A DNA stretch of 64,000 bases, taken from the NCBI RefSeq assembly GCF_000165425.1, contig NW_001799641.1, positions 315,027 through 379,026 of the forward strand, written 5' to 3'. The DNA is from Paramecium tetraurelia (Eukaryota > Ciliophora > Oligohymenophorea > Peniculida > Parameciidae). Below are positions 27,530-38,773 of the stretch, one piece after another; the first letter of the stretch is position 1, and every line of letters starts with the position of its first letter. The position numbers and the translations under genes were made by a program. The notes beneath the pieces are model-generated. The model was given only the letters and a program-made list of their open reading frames with translations, searched no databases and was not told the DNA's origin.

Positions 27530-28265
27530 ATGATCAAGTAAAAATACTTTAAATAATTTACAAAAGACTTAAATTGAATTATCGAAAAGTCGTAGAAATT
27601 ATTATACTCTATTTATGATATTATACTTTATTATGAGATTGAGAACATAAATGAATTTCATTGTTAAGGATATCTTTATATAAAAAATATCTCAATTCTT
27701 ATACATTAGATGAAGTCATTCTTAGAGAATTTAAAAGATAGAAACATTAATGAAAGATAGATATTATATAGAAAAAATAATTAAACTTTTATAAGATCAT
27801 TAATATGTAGTTAAATAAAAATAGGAAATAATATTCAATATATCAATTCATCTAGGATTTATATAAATTAATTTCATACATATAATGAATGTATTTCATA
27901 TTATTATAACTAAATATTCATCAAAATTTATTGTATATTGATATTAACTATTATTAATTTTATTATTATTCTTAAGGCTTTTTCTCTAATTCAATATAGA
28001 ATAAGATACCTTTAAGGTTCTTTCAAGGTATGGAGTAAAAGATGATAAACTCTTCTCATGTTTATTAAAGTAAAATGGCAGAATTGCTACATTATAAAAA
28101 CTATAATATCTATGTAGAAATACATATAGAATGTTGTATTATTTAAAATTATCTATATTTCTAACAAGATTGTTTGGAGCAAAGAAAATGCTAGTATTAA
28201 TTATTTTTCTAGGAAATAATGAATATTGTATATAAATATTGATACGAATATGGAGGTTTCAGTGA
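27530..28265 (+). pseudogene. Probable decayed protein-coding gene
   Basis: An ATG at 27530 opens a frame that meets TGA at 27575 and then continues coding-like to about 27800 (IIEKSQKLLYSIYDIILYYE, SFLENLKDRNINERQILYRK). It degrades into N/I/Y-rich sequence. A second frame from about 27990 to TGA 28263 is again protein-like (DTFKVLSRYGVKDDKLFSCL, NGRIATLQKLQYLCRN). The pieces look like one gene that has lost its frame. Paramecium genomes hold many decaying duplicates from whole-genome duplications, which would explain it. The alternative is AT-rich noise. Confidence 0.4.
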
Positions 28266-28451
28266 GTCAAATTCAATAAAACTACGGTTAGGATTAAGAT
28301 AATTTGGATTGCAATCATTGCTATTACATAGGGCTTAGTGGTTGCTAAAAGCGGATAATGATCATCATCTGTCATAGAGATTTTTTATTTATATTAATTC
28401 ATTATTAAGCCCCTTACCCGTTTTTATGGAAATATTATTAATTTTATTGAC

Positions 28452-29676
28452 ATGAATAAGTTCATAACCATAGCTTTGATTGCCTTAGTAAGTGTTTAAG
28501 CCTTGGATATCGATTTCGCTCTCCTCTTGCAGGTATGAATTATGAATATATTAAAAGACAGGATCAGAATCAAATGATGCTGTTTAAGCCGTCTATGATT
28601 TATTGAATGATTTGAAAACCAGCAACATTGAAGCTCAAGGTGTTGCAGATGAAAAGAACATTTCCGATGAAGAAATCGGATAAGGAAGAATTGCTGCTCT
28701 TTCCAAAGTTAATGAATTAAATCAAAAAGCCTGGGCAAGTGCTAAGGCCAGAAGAGAACAAATTGGTGTTGAATACAGAGTATTTTGATTTAATAAATTT
28801 CAGGAAGCAACAGACTACATTGCATGGGCAACATAAAGATTAGCTGATATTGATAGAAGAGAAGTTGAACTTGAAGAATTGAGATGTTTCTCAAATGGAT
28901 TGTTTGTCAGAGCTATCAAATAACATAATGATGCTTTGGGAGTCATCAAAATATTGAAGAATGATTTAAGGTATGATTGATATATTAACATCTAGCGGTT
29001 ATTTAACAGGAGCTCCATCATCAATGGTTGAATTGAAGGTTGAGAATGTTGCTGACAAATTGAAATAATACAGTCAATTGTTCAATTAAGATGCCATGTC
29101 CAAATTTGCTCAATTAGCTGCTGAATAAGCTTCTGGAAATGCTGAATTACATGCATTAGGAGAATCTGATGCTTCTACTAGTGGAGAAAGACAACCAGGA
29201 GTTAACGTTGGATAACTAGTTTATAACGCCTTGAGTGACTTAGAAGATCAATTAAGAGCTGCTCTTGCTGCCTTAGAACAAAATGAAATAGCTGGATATT
29301 ATCAATTGGCTGATTGGTTGGCTGATTCTGAAGCTGAAAAAGTTCACCTTTAAGACGAAATTCAAAGAAAAACTTAACTCCAAGATAAGTTGGTTGTGGT
29401 AATGCTTTTCCTCTATAATTCTTTAGTAAGAATAAGCTGCTCTTGCAGTCTAAGCCAAGGCAAATTCAGTCTTAAAAGATTCATAGAATGCTATTAATGC
29501 TGCTACTGCCAGTCTATACGAATTGAGAGATCTTTATGAAACTGAACTCAATAGAAGAAATGGTATTTAATAATTTCATTATTTTAGAGGAAAATGCTAT
29601 TATTGATGAAGTCATTCACATCTTCAAATAGTAAGTTTTAGAAATGGCTAACTAATCCTCCTATGGCAAAAAGTGA
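28452..29676 (+). CDS. Trichocyst matrix protein
   Basis: About 365 aa with five introns (24-28 nt). Signal peptide MNKFITIALIALVSVQA, then a heptad-rich, largely helical protein with Ala, Glu and Gln (for example WASAKARREQIGVEYR, ADWLADSEAEKVHLQDEIQ). This composition, the two pairs of long helices, and the spacing of an N-terminal pro-region match the trichocyst matrix proteins (TMPs) of Paramecium, which are made as precursors, cleaved, and packed as a crystal in the secretory trichocyst. The first intron ends AAG; a competing CAG five bases later would break the frame. The frame is intact and ends with a short basic SYGKK tail. Confidence 0.92.
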
Positions 29677-29794
29677 TTATGACATATAAAAATTATCAAT
29701 TTAAACTGAAACAATTAGTCTCATCTTTTATATTAATAAATAATTATAAAAAAACAAACTTAAAAAATGGTTTGTAAATATTTTTAATGATTTT

Positions 29795-30649
29795 TCACTT
29801 AGGTGATCCCCAAGAAATTGGTTGAACTTATTCAGTTGTTGCTTCAACCTTCCATTCATTATTGTTACTACTTGTTTTCCATTCATTATTTCCACTTGAT
29901 TTCCATTCATTATTATTTCCACTAGTTTTCCAATCATTGTTATTTCCACTAGTCTTCCAGTCATTATTTCCACTTGTTTTCCATTCATTATTATTATTAG
30001 CAGCTGACTTCCATTCATTATTATTTCCACCTGATTTCCAATCATTATTATTCCCACTTGATTTCCAATCATTATTGTTTCCATTTCCTTGCTTATTATT
30101 CCAGTCTCCATTAGGATTACCTCCTCCATTCCTCTTGCCATCCTAATTCTATTTCCAATTATCTCCTTTCTAAAAGTTTCCTTTTCTACCATCTTTATTT
30201 TCCCAAGGTCTACTCCTATCATTACCTCCATTTTTATCGAAGCCACTTCTTCCATTTTCTTTATTCCCATAATCATTCCTTTAATTATCATTCCAACCCC
30301 CTTCTGTATTTCTCTTTTTAAATTTGTTATTTTGAAAATTATTATTTGACTCAAATTTTTAGTTGTAATTATTGTTTGGTTTATCATACTTTCCTGAATT
30401 CCAATCAACTTTCCCTTCAGGATCCTTTTGCTTATTCTCAACATTGTTAAGAATAGCCTTTAGAATGTCTGTTATACTCTTGTTCTCTGATTCTTTGGCA
30501 AACTCATCTAAAATATCCAGCAAGGTTATTTTCTACAAACTTGCAAATAGCTTATCTGTTTAGATCTTTTGGTTTCCGGTTTTGTTCTTATCATCTTGTT
30601 ATGATTCTGAAGGATAGGTTTTCTTTTTTATTGGCAACTAGTTTTCCAT
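29795..30649 (-). CDS. Tryptophan-repeat protein, candidate Argonaute/Piwi-binding factor
   Basis: 284 aa, single exon. The N-terminal ~95 residues are basic, then helical (KLFASLQKITLLDILDEFAK). The rest is N-, G- and K-rich and low in other hydrophobics, but has about 17 tryptophans: GGWNDNQ, SRPWENK, GDNWKQN, GDWNNKQ and then nine near-identical units of the type DWKTSGNNN or EWKSSGNN. Evenly spaced Trp in a disordered G/N/S context is what Argonaute-hook proteins use to fill Trp pockets on the PIWI domain; Paramecium Nowa proteins and development-specific Spt5m are precedents for such hooks. Here Trp is flanked by D/E and K rather than G, so the role is inference. Confidence 0.85.
29851..30087 (-). 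repeat. Tandem 24-30 bp coding repeat (W-repeat)
   Basis: Nine in-frame copies encoding [D/E]-W-K-[S/T]-[S/G/A]-[G/S/A]-N(2-4). Copies differ in length by one or two codons of Asn and by silent changes, so they are not a recent clean duplication. On the plus strand the array gives a false hydrophobic ORF (repeated FPLVFHSLL-type units). Confidence 0.9.
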
Positions 30650-30690
30650 TTAAAAATAAATACTTTAAATTTAGTTAAATTAAATAATAA

Positions 30691-32671
30691 TCATTTTTTA
30701 GATTTCGATTTGCTCTTCTTCTCTTTAGATTTAGACTTAGATTTTGATTTCTTCGGCTTCTTTTCTTTAGTTTCTGCTCCAGAATCCTTAGTCTTATTAA
30801 CAGAAGTATCAGCAGTACTAGATTTTTTGACTTTTTATAACTGAGCCAACTCTTCTTTGGTGAATTACTTCTATCCATTGATCCAAATCCCTTTCTGTAA
30901 TCTCTGATCAGGCCAAATCATCAAACCTTTACCATGCATAATCCCATTCTTCCATCCTCCTTTGTATGTTCTACCATCTGGCCAACTGTACTCTCCATAC
31001 CCTTATCTTACATTGTTGACATATTCCCCTTTATAAGATTTTCCTTCCCCCCATATAAACTCTCCTTAGCCATGCATTTTCCCATCCTTCCATTCACCTT
31101 CGTATCTTCTTCCATCAGGCCAAGTTTAAGTTCCTTTTCCACAAATCTGTCCTTCTTTGAACATCCCTTCAAAAATACTCCCATCCACATATTCCAATCT
31201 ACCCTTTCCATCCTTTTTACCTGTTTTGAATCCTCCTACATATACATTCCCATCCCCTGTTTATTCTCTCCCTTCGCCACTCTGTTAATATTATAACTAC
31301 ATTTACCTTTTAATTCTTAAGCCATTTACCTTCATATGATGAGCCATCCTAATATACCAAAACTCCAACTCCTTCTCTTTCTCCATGAACAAATTCCCCT
31401 GCATAGTAATCACCATTCTAAAATATGTATCTACCATATCCTTGGAGAAAATCGTTAAGCCATTATCCTTCATAAAAAGCTCCATTAGAAAATATTTGTT
31501 TTCCAAATCCATGCCTTTTACCCATTTACCATGTACCTACATAAACATCTCCAGTATCAAGAATGATATATGGTCCTAACATTTCACAATTATTCATATC
31601 AACATTTATGTTTATAGGCTCCAATTAGGCTGATAATGCAACTACATGTTCATTTTCAATCTTTAAAACATCTGTATTTGATGGCACTGCCTTTTCTAAA
31701 CTTGGTTTATGATTTAGAACTTCTACTTCATTCTCAGGTACATTTTATTATTAGGACTTGATGAATTATTATTATTAATTGGGTGCAAAGGACATGATCA
31801 TTTACTCTCCTCTTGAAGATTGAAGGATGATTTATCGTTCCTAAGGAGGGGGAGGTGCTTGTTGTACTTCTTCAGGATTATCATCTACCAAAGAGATCGT
31901 ATCTTCTTGATGTTATTAAAAGAGTGGATTATCAAGCACTACCTATGATTTTGGTTATTCTGTTTTCGGAGATTGTTATATTAAGTTTGGATCCTCCTTT
32001 TATTCTACTATTTCTTATTCTAATTCTAATGGTTCTTCTTCTAATTCTTCGCATTCAGATTCAACATCTTGTTTTGGAGTTGCTAATGGTGTGATTTCTG
32101 CACTATCAAATGCTTCATATACTAATTCACCGTTTCCTTACAAATTTAATGGGGAAGGGAGAGGCTGAAATAGAACATCTTTTTCCCCTTTGGATAAATA
32201 ATCAACCAATTGCTTATTTGATTCTTACTATTTAGTTGGACTTTTATTTTTTTCCTTTTAGGATTGTCCTTATGTAAAAGACCTTTCTTATTTCTTCTCA
32301 ATTTCAAAAAGAGGAGGACTTGCTAGTTAGTTCTTATCAGCTGGTTGAAAGTTTAGTGATCTTTACTCTACATCGAGATTTAAGTTAGATGACTGATTTT
32401 AAGGATCATATAAGTTTAACTATGAATGATTATATAATATTTGTACCATTTACTGATGTATTTTCTGGTTTTCTAAGACCTATTGCCTTTATTGTTCTTC
32501 AGCCTCTAATTATCTTTTGAGCATACTTTCCTGCATATTATATATACATTACCTCTCCATTGTTTTGTCTTTGCCATTCCAATTCTTGTTGGGGATCCAT
32601 GTAGATGTGTCTATTTTCATAGAGTCTAATTTAGTCCATGGTGTTGAATTCCAATTAATGTTATTGTCCAT
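30691..32671 (-). CDS. MORN-repeat protein with long N-terminal extension
   Basis: About 650 aa with one 25-nt intron inside the repeats. The N-terminus (MDNNINWNSTPWTKLDSMK) is followed by a Q-rich coiled coil and an acidic E/P-rich linker of about 250 residues. The C-terminal half has about nine MORN repeats of the form YxGxWxxGxxxGxGxxxWxDG (clear copies: GKMHGQGEFIWGEGKSYKG, GYGEYSWPDGRTYKGGW, GVGVLVYQDGSSYEGKW). It ends in a K/S-rich tail (repeated KSKSK). MORN proteins bind membranes or lipids and, in protists, build cortical and ciliary scaffolds. An internal ATG at 31801 could start a shorter form but the frame is open upstream to 32671. Confidence 0.88.
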
Positions 32672-32733
32672 GTTAAACACAAGTTCCCATTATTATTATA
32701 TAAATATTTTATAAACAGATATAGTATCAAAAT

Positions 32734-33687
32734 TCAGTCATCCGAACTTTAATATTCTAATTTTCTCATGCCCTTATCAATAAATTGGTAAGCAATTTTA
32801 TTACTTAAGTTTGCTTTATTGACATCTTCTGTATTTAACAGTTAATGCTTTGAAGCTAATTTTTTTAATATTTAATTCTTTTGTTCTTCTTATTTCTTTT
32901 TTTCCTTTTCCTCGAGACATTCAAACTTATTCAATTAGTCAATCATCTCCTACTTCATTTATTTAATGTCTGAATATTTAGCAGTCCTATGAATTAGTTC
33001 TAAGACTTCTTATTCATATCTTATAAACTATAATAAATCTCTACTCTAAAAGTTTATATTTAATTCTCCATTGTCGTAAAATTCATCTATATCCTTATTG
33101 TCTTAATTCTATTCCAAAGACTTCAAGAATTACAGGTTAATTTTATCATCCTCATTATCAGTAGCACTTTGTTTTCTCGGATGAGTTATCAATGGTAAAC
33201 TAAGCCTGTTATTTAAGGGTGATTAAGTGCGTTTGAATGGAGATGCTTAATTTATATTCATATTTGTAAGTTTTGCAAGGGTTTCTTTCGCTTGTTGGAA
33301 TTATTGATTAATTTCTTCATCAAAAGATGATTCTATTGAACTGTCATTTGAAAATGAGACTTCCAATTTGAAAGGAGATTCTTTTCTCTATTGGTTTAGC
33401 TCAGATATTCTTATTTCTTTTGTGGACTAGGCTTAATTGCTCCTAATGGAAGGTTATGGAGAGGTTGTTCTCGATAGAGCATCATTTAACTTTACTTTCA
33501 ATTGATTAAATTGGTATTAGATTCTATCTTTAGGACTCTAATCCTATCTAATTCTTAATTCCGATCCTTTTCTTTGGCTATCTCTAAGAGGAATAGATAG
33601 ACTTCCATAGTTTTTTTATTATTGATGAATGATTAAAGATCGAGAAATAGAAGGACGAGTATATTCAGAAGGTTTAATTTAAATCAT
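32734..33687 (-). CDS. Unknown S-rich/coiled-coil protein
   Basis: 317 aa, single exon, start MIQIKPSEYTRPSISRSL. The first 200 residues are S-, P-, R- and N-rich and look disordered, with several S-P sites. A coiled coil covers about residues 215-285 (YEQEVLELIHRTAKYSDIK, then a run of K/E). No recognised domain. It lies 62 bp upstream of the start of the MORN gene on the same strand, and 38 bp from the next gene's stop. Confidence 0.75.
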
Positions 33688-33725
33688 TTTATTTATAAAA
33701 ATGAAAGTCTAAATACAGATTAATA

Positions 33726-34313
33726 TCAAACTTAAGTACTTAGAAAAGTTTAAAATTTGGGGTTTGAGAGTCTACGAGCACCAATTTCCCAACATGATTT
33801 CTTTTATTATTACACTTGTTCTTCCATTTTTTTCATTTGCATCTAAAGCTGTAATAATTATGGATTGAGTTCTTGAGAATGAACAGTTTTTTTTCTGCTT
33901 TGGGATTTTTTGAGTCTTTAGAATGATAAGAAATTCCGAGGCAAAGTTTGTTTAGGAAAATCAGCAGTATTCCTATTCATCAACAACTCCTTTGACAGTT
34001 TAAAGTCACAATACTATTTTACAGGAGTAGCTATTAATAACTATTTCTAGGTTTAATTTATGCTCCTAACTCTGTTTCTTAAACATCTTATAGGAAAATC
34101 TGTTATAGTTGTTGCTGCTGTCTGTTTTGTTTAATTAGAATAACTGGTTTTTGTATTTGTTACTTTCTACTTTTCATCCTTGCCAGAATAAATCGTTGAA
34201 CTTCGATACTATTGATTTGATTTAAAAAGGGTTTACTGCGGAGACAAATTAAATTCCTGCCAAGGACTTACATCTTCGACATCAAATTCATCTTCGATAT
34301 AACATTATTACAT
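33726..34313 (-). CDS. Unknown small basic protein
   Basis: 195 aa, single exon, start MQQCYIEDEFDVEDVSPWQE. The acidic head is followed by a basic S/T/Q-rich body and a C-terminal coiled-coil segment (LLQLQMQMKKMEEQVQQQKK) before ARRLSNPKF and TGA at 33726. The VSPW near an acidic head recalls the small gene at 9143-9562. Family unknown. Confidence 0.65.
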
Positions 34314-34679
34314 ATAATTATAAATATTAAAATTCAGGTTTTGAATATCAACTGTTGATAGACAAACGCTTCATCTCTTATTACTCTCTTCCATAACTAT
34401 CAAGGTTAATAAATTAAATATATTATAAAACACTCAATTATTGATAAGTTTTTTATTGACTAGGCTTTAAAGAGCATCATATTAAATAATTTTATGGCAG
34501 TAATCCTATAATTAGTGTAATTATATCTTCATCCTATAAAATTCAAGATCAAGCACTAAATTTTTAATTATTCTGATTGTAAAATAAATTTATTAAGGGT
34601 TTTATTATATATCTTTATTTGTTCATTCTTGATTGAGATGTAAATCGTTTAATATATATATATTATTTATTCAAATATT
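34314..34679. other. AT-rich intergenic region
   Basis: 366 bp between two minus-strand genes. No ORF, RNA or repeat supported. It should hold the 3' end of the upstream gene and the promoter of the downstream one. Confidence 0.5.
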
Positions 34680-35923
34680 TCAAAATATCTGGCATCCTGC
34701 ATTAAATTCGTGCTCATTAGCTTCATTTTCGATAAATACTATCTCCTCAACGAATTTCTTAGGTAAGTCAACTAACTTAAAACCATCACATTTTACATTT
34801 ATAACTTGGTTTATTAAACATATCCACTGGTTCCTACTTGAATTGTGATTCAGGCAATTTCTAACCTGATAATTGATATTGTTATTATTGAGTATATACT
34901 GGAGTTGTTGGTCTATATACTTATCCATTCTTAATTGATTCTGCATGGATTGAAGGAGGATTTTATGTTTTAATAGGTTCTACAGGTTTTTGAGTTTTGA
35001 TTTGATAATCTGAAGGCATCTTTGGCTCTTCAGTCTTTCTAGGTCCTACACTTAAGGATTCATTTTGGAGTGGATAGTTTAGAGTAGTTCTATTCAGTTG
35101 TGTATCCAAAGTAATTCTATCAGGATTGTAAGGAGTATATTGAGTTTGACTAGGTTAAACAAATGAATTACATAACTGATTAATTGGGTTATACTTATGG
35201 AATTGATCTATATGATGGTTGACGATCCTTTGGTTATTCAGGTATATTAAAATCATACTTCATTGGTTCAAATTTGTATTGTTCAAACTTATCATAAGTT
35301 TTAGGTTATTCAAAAGTAGTTTTATATTTATCGAATGGATTCAATTCATATTTTGTAAATGTGTTGTCTTATTTTGGTGGTTCATACACAGATTTATTTT
35401 GATAGTTAAGTGAACTGCCTATAGGTTCTTGAACTTGAGTGATAAATATATTAAATACATGTTGTATTGTACGCTATGATAAATAGTTCAAGTACCTGAC
35501 TAAATGTAAGATCCTGTACGACCAGCGTCTGGTTTTTTGTATTCAAAACTTTAGTAATTGAATTAAGTAATTGGCTATGCACTTACTTCTTAAGGTTTAT
35601 AAGTTTGAACTGTTCTAAAATTGAGAGTGTCCGTTTCTGGTTTCCGATAATCAAAATTCTCTTAAGTAAATTAACGTGAATTTTAAGCTTTCCAAATTAA
35701 CTAATTACATACAATTCAATTCATAGGAACCTTAAACCCCCAAAGTAAGCTAATTTTGGTATTATTATTTTTAATCTGTTTATTGTGGATCTGTGCTAGT
35801 GTTTCTTATTGATCTTGTTAATCGCTTAGTGGGTTCTTGTTCTGTGCCTGTGTCAAAAATGGCTCTTGCAGTTCCCATCTTTTAGCTTGTAGCCATGGGA
35901 CTTTGACTCCTACGATCTATCAT
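34680..35923 (-). CDS. Unknown Y/F/P-rich repeat protein
   Basis: About 370 aa with five introns (19-25 nt). MIDRRSQSPMATSQKMGTAR starts a disordered head. The middle is made of loosely repeated segments with aromatic residues next to K and P (FDYRKPETDTLNFRT, SFEYKKPDAGRT, YDKFEQYKFEPMKYDFNIP). The last exon is acidic (DLPKKFVEEIVFIENEANE). Such Tyr/Phe-Pro repeat proteins are common among microtubule-associated and inner-lumen ciliary proteins, but I see no defining motif. The five joins all keep frame, which supports the model. Its ATG is 27 bp from the divergent p32 gene. Confidence 0.7.
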
Positions 35924-35950
35924 ATTGTTAATAATTAAAATATAATAATA
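35924..35950. promoter_or_regulatory. 27-bp divergent intergenic region
   Basis: All-A/T spacer (rich in TAATAAT) between two divergent start codons. It must hold or overlap both promoters. Confidence 0.4.
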
Positions 35951-36738
35951 ATGTTAAGATTCATGACTTTCTATAGGTTTTCGAACATTACAACAGCAAG
36001 AGGGGCTCTCTTGAAAACAGTGTCCAAAGAGTACAAATACGAATTCCATCAATACGAATAAGAACCTTCATTAATGAAATAAATCAAACATCTAGGATAT
36101 TAATTGATAGATGATCCTAAAACCAATAAAGTTATTCTAAAGAAAGAATTTCCAACTGCTAAGATATCTATTGAATTCAGAGGCACACCTCCTCCTCTGG
36201 AAGGCAAAATGTAATGATTTTTAAAAACACTTTGTAATTAGAAAAATACCAAAGGAAGATTAATCCCTCTCTTAACATCCAAAATACCAAGACTAAATCT
36301 AAACTAAAACATAAGAGAAGAAAGAAGTATATGATTTAGGAACTCTCTCTGTGGATTATACGGTCCTAATCGAATCTGAAAAAGGAGAAGCTGTAGCCTT
36401 TGAATGCAATACAAGTATTACTTGAAAGGAATGAACTACAGGTAACCAGACTACTTTCATAAATTCCGTACAACCGGTCTATGATATCCAAGAGTACAAA
36501 ACACAATCCAAATATCGTAAATTCATAACCGACTATTCAGGACCAGAAATTAATAAATTAGATGAAGTTAAAATAATCATAAATTTTATAGCAATTAAAG
36601 CAATCTTTCTATACTTACCTAGAAAGCTTTGGCATTAATTAGTCATTTAATGCATTAATTGAGGCTTACTCCTTAGACAAAGAGTAAAGATCATACATGT
36701 AGTTTTTGAAATCAATGGAAAGGTTTTTAGCAATTTGA
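35951..36738 (+). CDS. Mitochondrial p32/MAM33-family (C1QBP-like) protein
   Basis: About 234 aa with three introns (31, 27 and 25 nt; the last has a GTT donor). The N-terminus (MLRFMTFYRFSNITTARG) looks like a mitochondrial targeting peptide. Family hallmarks are the central VDYTVLIESEKGEAVAFEC strand region and the C-terminal helices (SGPEINKLDE, YTYLESFGINQSFNALI, YSLDKEQRSYMQFLKSME). p32/MAM33 forms an acidic doughnut trimer in the mitochondrial matrix and supports mitochondrial translation. The exact fit of the C-terminus across the third intron confirms that GTT donors are used here. Confidence 0.9.
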
Positions 36739-36814
36739 TAAATTTTATGATTATTAGTTATTCTTAATGATTGTTCCTAATATAATATTAATTAATATAA
36801 ATAAAATAATACGC

Positions 36815-37653
36815 ATGTTGTTACCTTATGAGCACACAGGAAATAAAAAATCAAACATTCTACTGATTTTCTTGCATGGATTTCCAGATTCAATGAGATT
36901 ATGGGATTGTATCTATTTATTGATAATTTAGAAACAATTACAGGAATTCAGAAATAGGATGTTCAAATACTTAACATATCTTATCCAAATTATCATGAAT
37001 CCTAAAATCTAAAATTTGGATTAGATTTCCCAGAAGTAGTTAAGAGAATTAGATCTACTATAGAGCATGTGGACAATGGATAGAATCTGAAAAAATTGTT
37101 GATCACTCATGATTGGGGAGCTTTCTATGGTTATCTTTATGACTAGAAATATCCACAAACAGTTGATGATATTATTGCTCTAGACGTAGGGGCATAAGTT
37201 GATCTGTCACTCAAACCAGGATTACTTATTGAATCCTATCAAATAACATTTGCCCTAGCATTCTTATTAACACTGATACCTATTGTAGGAGAATTCTTTG
37301 GAACTCTATTAGCCAAATTATACATGAAATTTATTCTAAGAATCCCAATTCCACAAAATTATACTGCCAAGATCAATTATCAATATTTCTATTTCTAGAA
37401 GAATTTGCTATTTCATTCCATCATCAACAAGTCTAAGAGGTTCTTATATAGATATAAGCCTTCTGTTCCAGTTGTATTTATATATGGAGAGAAAAAACCT
37501 TTTCATTTTCATAGTGCTAGATGGCAATTGACTCTATCATAAAATGCAGATTCAGAATTTATTGGAGCCAAAACAGGACATTGGGTCTAAGTCGAATAGG
37601 TTGATCTTGTTATCAATAAAATAATTGGTAGAATAGCAAGATTAAAGAAATGA
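36815..37653 (+). CDS. Alpha/beta hydrolase (epoxide hydrolase/dehalogenase type)
   Basis: About 270 aa with one 23-nt intron. Oxyanion-hole motif LIFLHGFPDS, nucleophile elbow THDWGAF with Asp as nucleophile, as in epoxide hydrolases and haloalkane dehalogenases, and a C-terminal GHWVQVE with the catalytic His. The third triad member is likely the acidic residue near YGEKK. A hydrophobic cap-domain insert (LAFLLTLIPIVGEFFGTLL) may anchor it to a membrane. Expected reaction: hydrolysis through a covalent aspartyl-ester; substrate unknown. Confidence 0.9.
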
Positions 37654-37748
37654 GCTTAACAATATTAAAAACGACAAATAATTTATCATATATTAATTAA
37701 ATCTTCTTAATGTATAATAGATTATAAATAAATAAGATGATTGATTTA

Positions 37749-38723
37749 TCAAGTATTCACAATTCTTAAACCCATAATTTGTGGTTCAGGTTTAGAATCA
37801 TAAAATTCAGAACCAATCTTTGCTAATTCTTGAATATCTTTTTTAAAGTCTCTCTTCTATTCCATCATATCAGCTTCTTCTACACAGATGTCAGTTATAA
37901 TATTTTTAATAACGGGAGCAAGATAAGGTAATACTACTTTTTTAGTGACTGCTGGTCTTCTGATTTGCTTAGCTTTTTCTAAAAATCCCCTTTTATCCTG
38001 GGCTTCTTTCATTTTCATTTTGACAACAGAATTCCCCCATTTTTAATTAAAGAAATTCATTTGTTATTATCGAAGACGATTTCTTAATTATTCAGCTTAA
38101 TTATGGTAGTTCTTATAGTAAGTTTCATATGAGACAGTTGGCTTTTATTCAAATTATTCTAATTTTAAAGAAAGTCTATCTTTGCAATAACTATCCCGCA
38201 GACTTTCATTGAATTCTGTTCTGACTCTTAAATCTTCATATTGGCTGATTTCCTAAAATAATTAGAGTTATGGATATTCCTTCATGTCTACATTTTTAAA
38301 TTTATCTTTTAATATAGATGACAAATTTTCAACCTCTTTGCAAAGTTTGGGTTCATATTTTTCGAGATTCAGATGAGTTTGAGCTTTTTATAATAGAGCT
38401 ACCTTATTTCGATATTAAGTCTAAGGAGGTTTCTATTCGAACTAGAAGTAAGCAGGGTATTCAGATTTCCATTTTTTGAGTTTTAGTTTAGTTTTAATGA
38501 GGGTTTATTAACTTTCAAATAATGCTTATCTCTCTGGAGTTGGCTGTTCTTTGTTCATGTCTTTCAGTAAATCTGTGACTGTGAAAAATGTATCTAAGTT
38601 TTGAAAGTCTTTCATCCCTTCATCAAATCGTTCTTCTTTGTTTAATGATTAGATTCCAAGTTTTTAAGTTATCTTTTTAAACCTTTTGGATGTAGCTTTA
38701 GTCTGTTCTTTCTTAAATTCCAT
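37749..38723 (-). CDS. Unknown helical protein
   Basis: 324 aa, single exon, start MEFKKEQTKATSKRFKKITQ. Highly charged and mostly helical, with K/E/Q-rich coiled-coil stretches (ESQQTLIKTKLKLKKWK, LRNRLRQQQMNFFNQKW) and a conserved-looking C-terminal segment (PAVTKKVVLPYLAPVIKNI). No signal peptide or membrane span. Composition and length resemble ciliary or basal-body coiled-coil proteins, but no family is identified. Confidence 0.75.
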
Positions 38724-38773
38724 GTAAAAAATTGTAATAAAATTATGATAATAAAATTTAATATTCAATTGTT

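Noticed and set aside
29862-30349. Plus-strand ORFs with repeated FPLVFHSLL units
   Set aside because: They are the reverse complement of the W-repeat gene; hydrophobic monotony comes from antisense Asn and Lys codons.
31008-31512. Short minus-strand ORFs in the MORN region read as separate genes
   Set aside because: They are out-of-frame shadows; the ciliate-code frame joins all MORN repeats and the N-terminal half into one protein.
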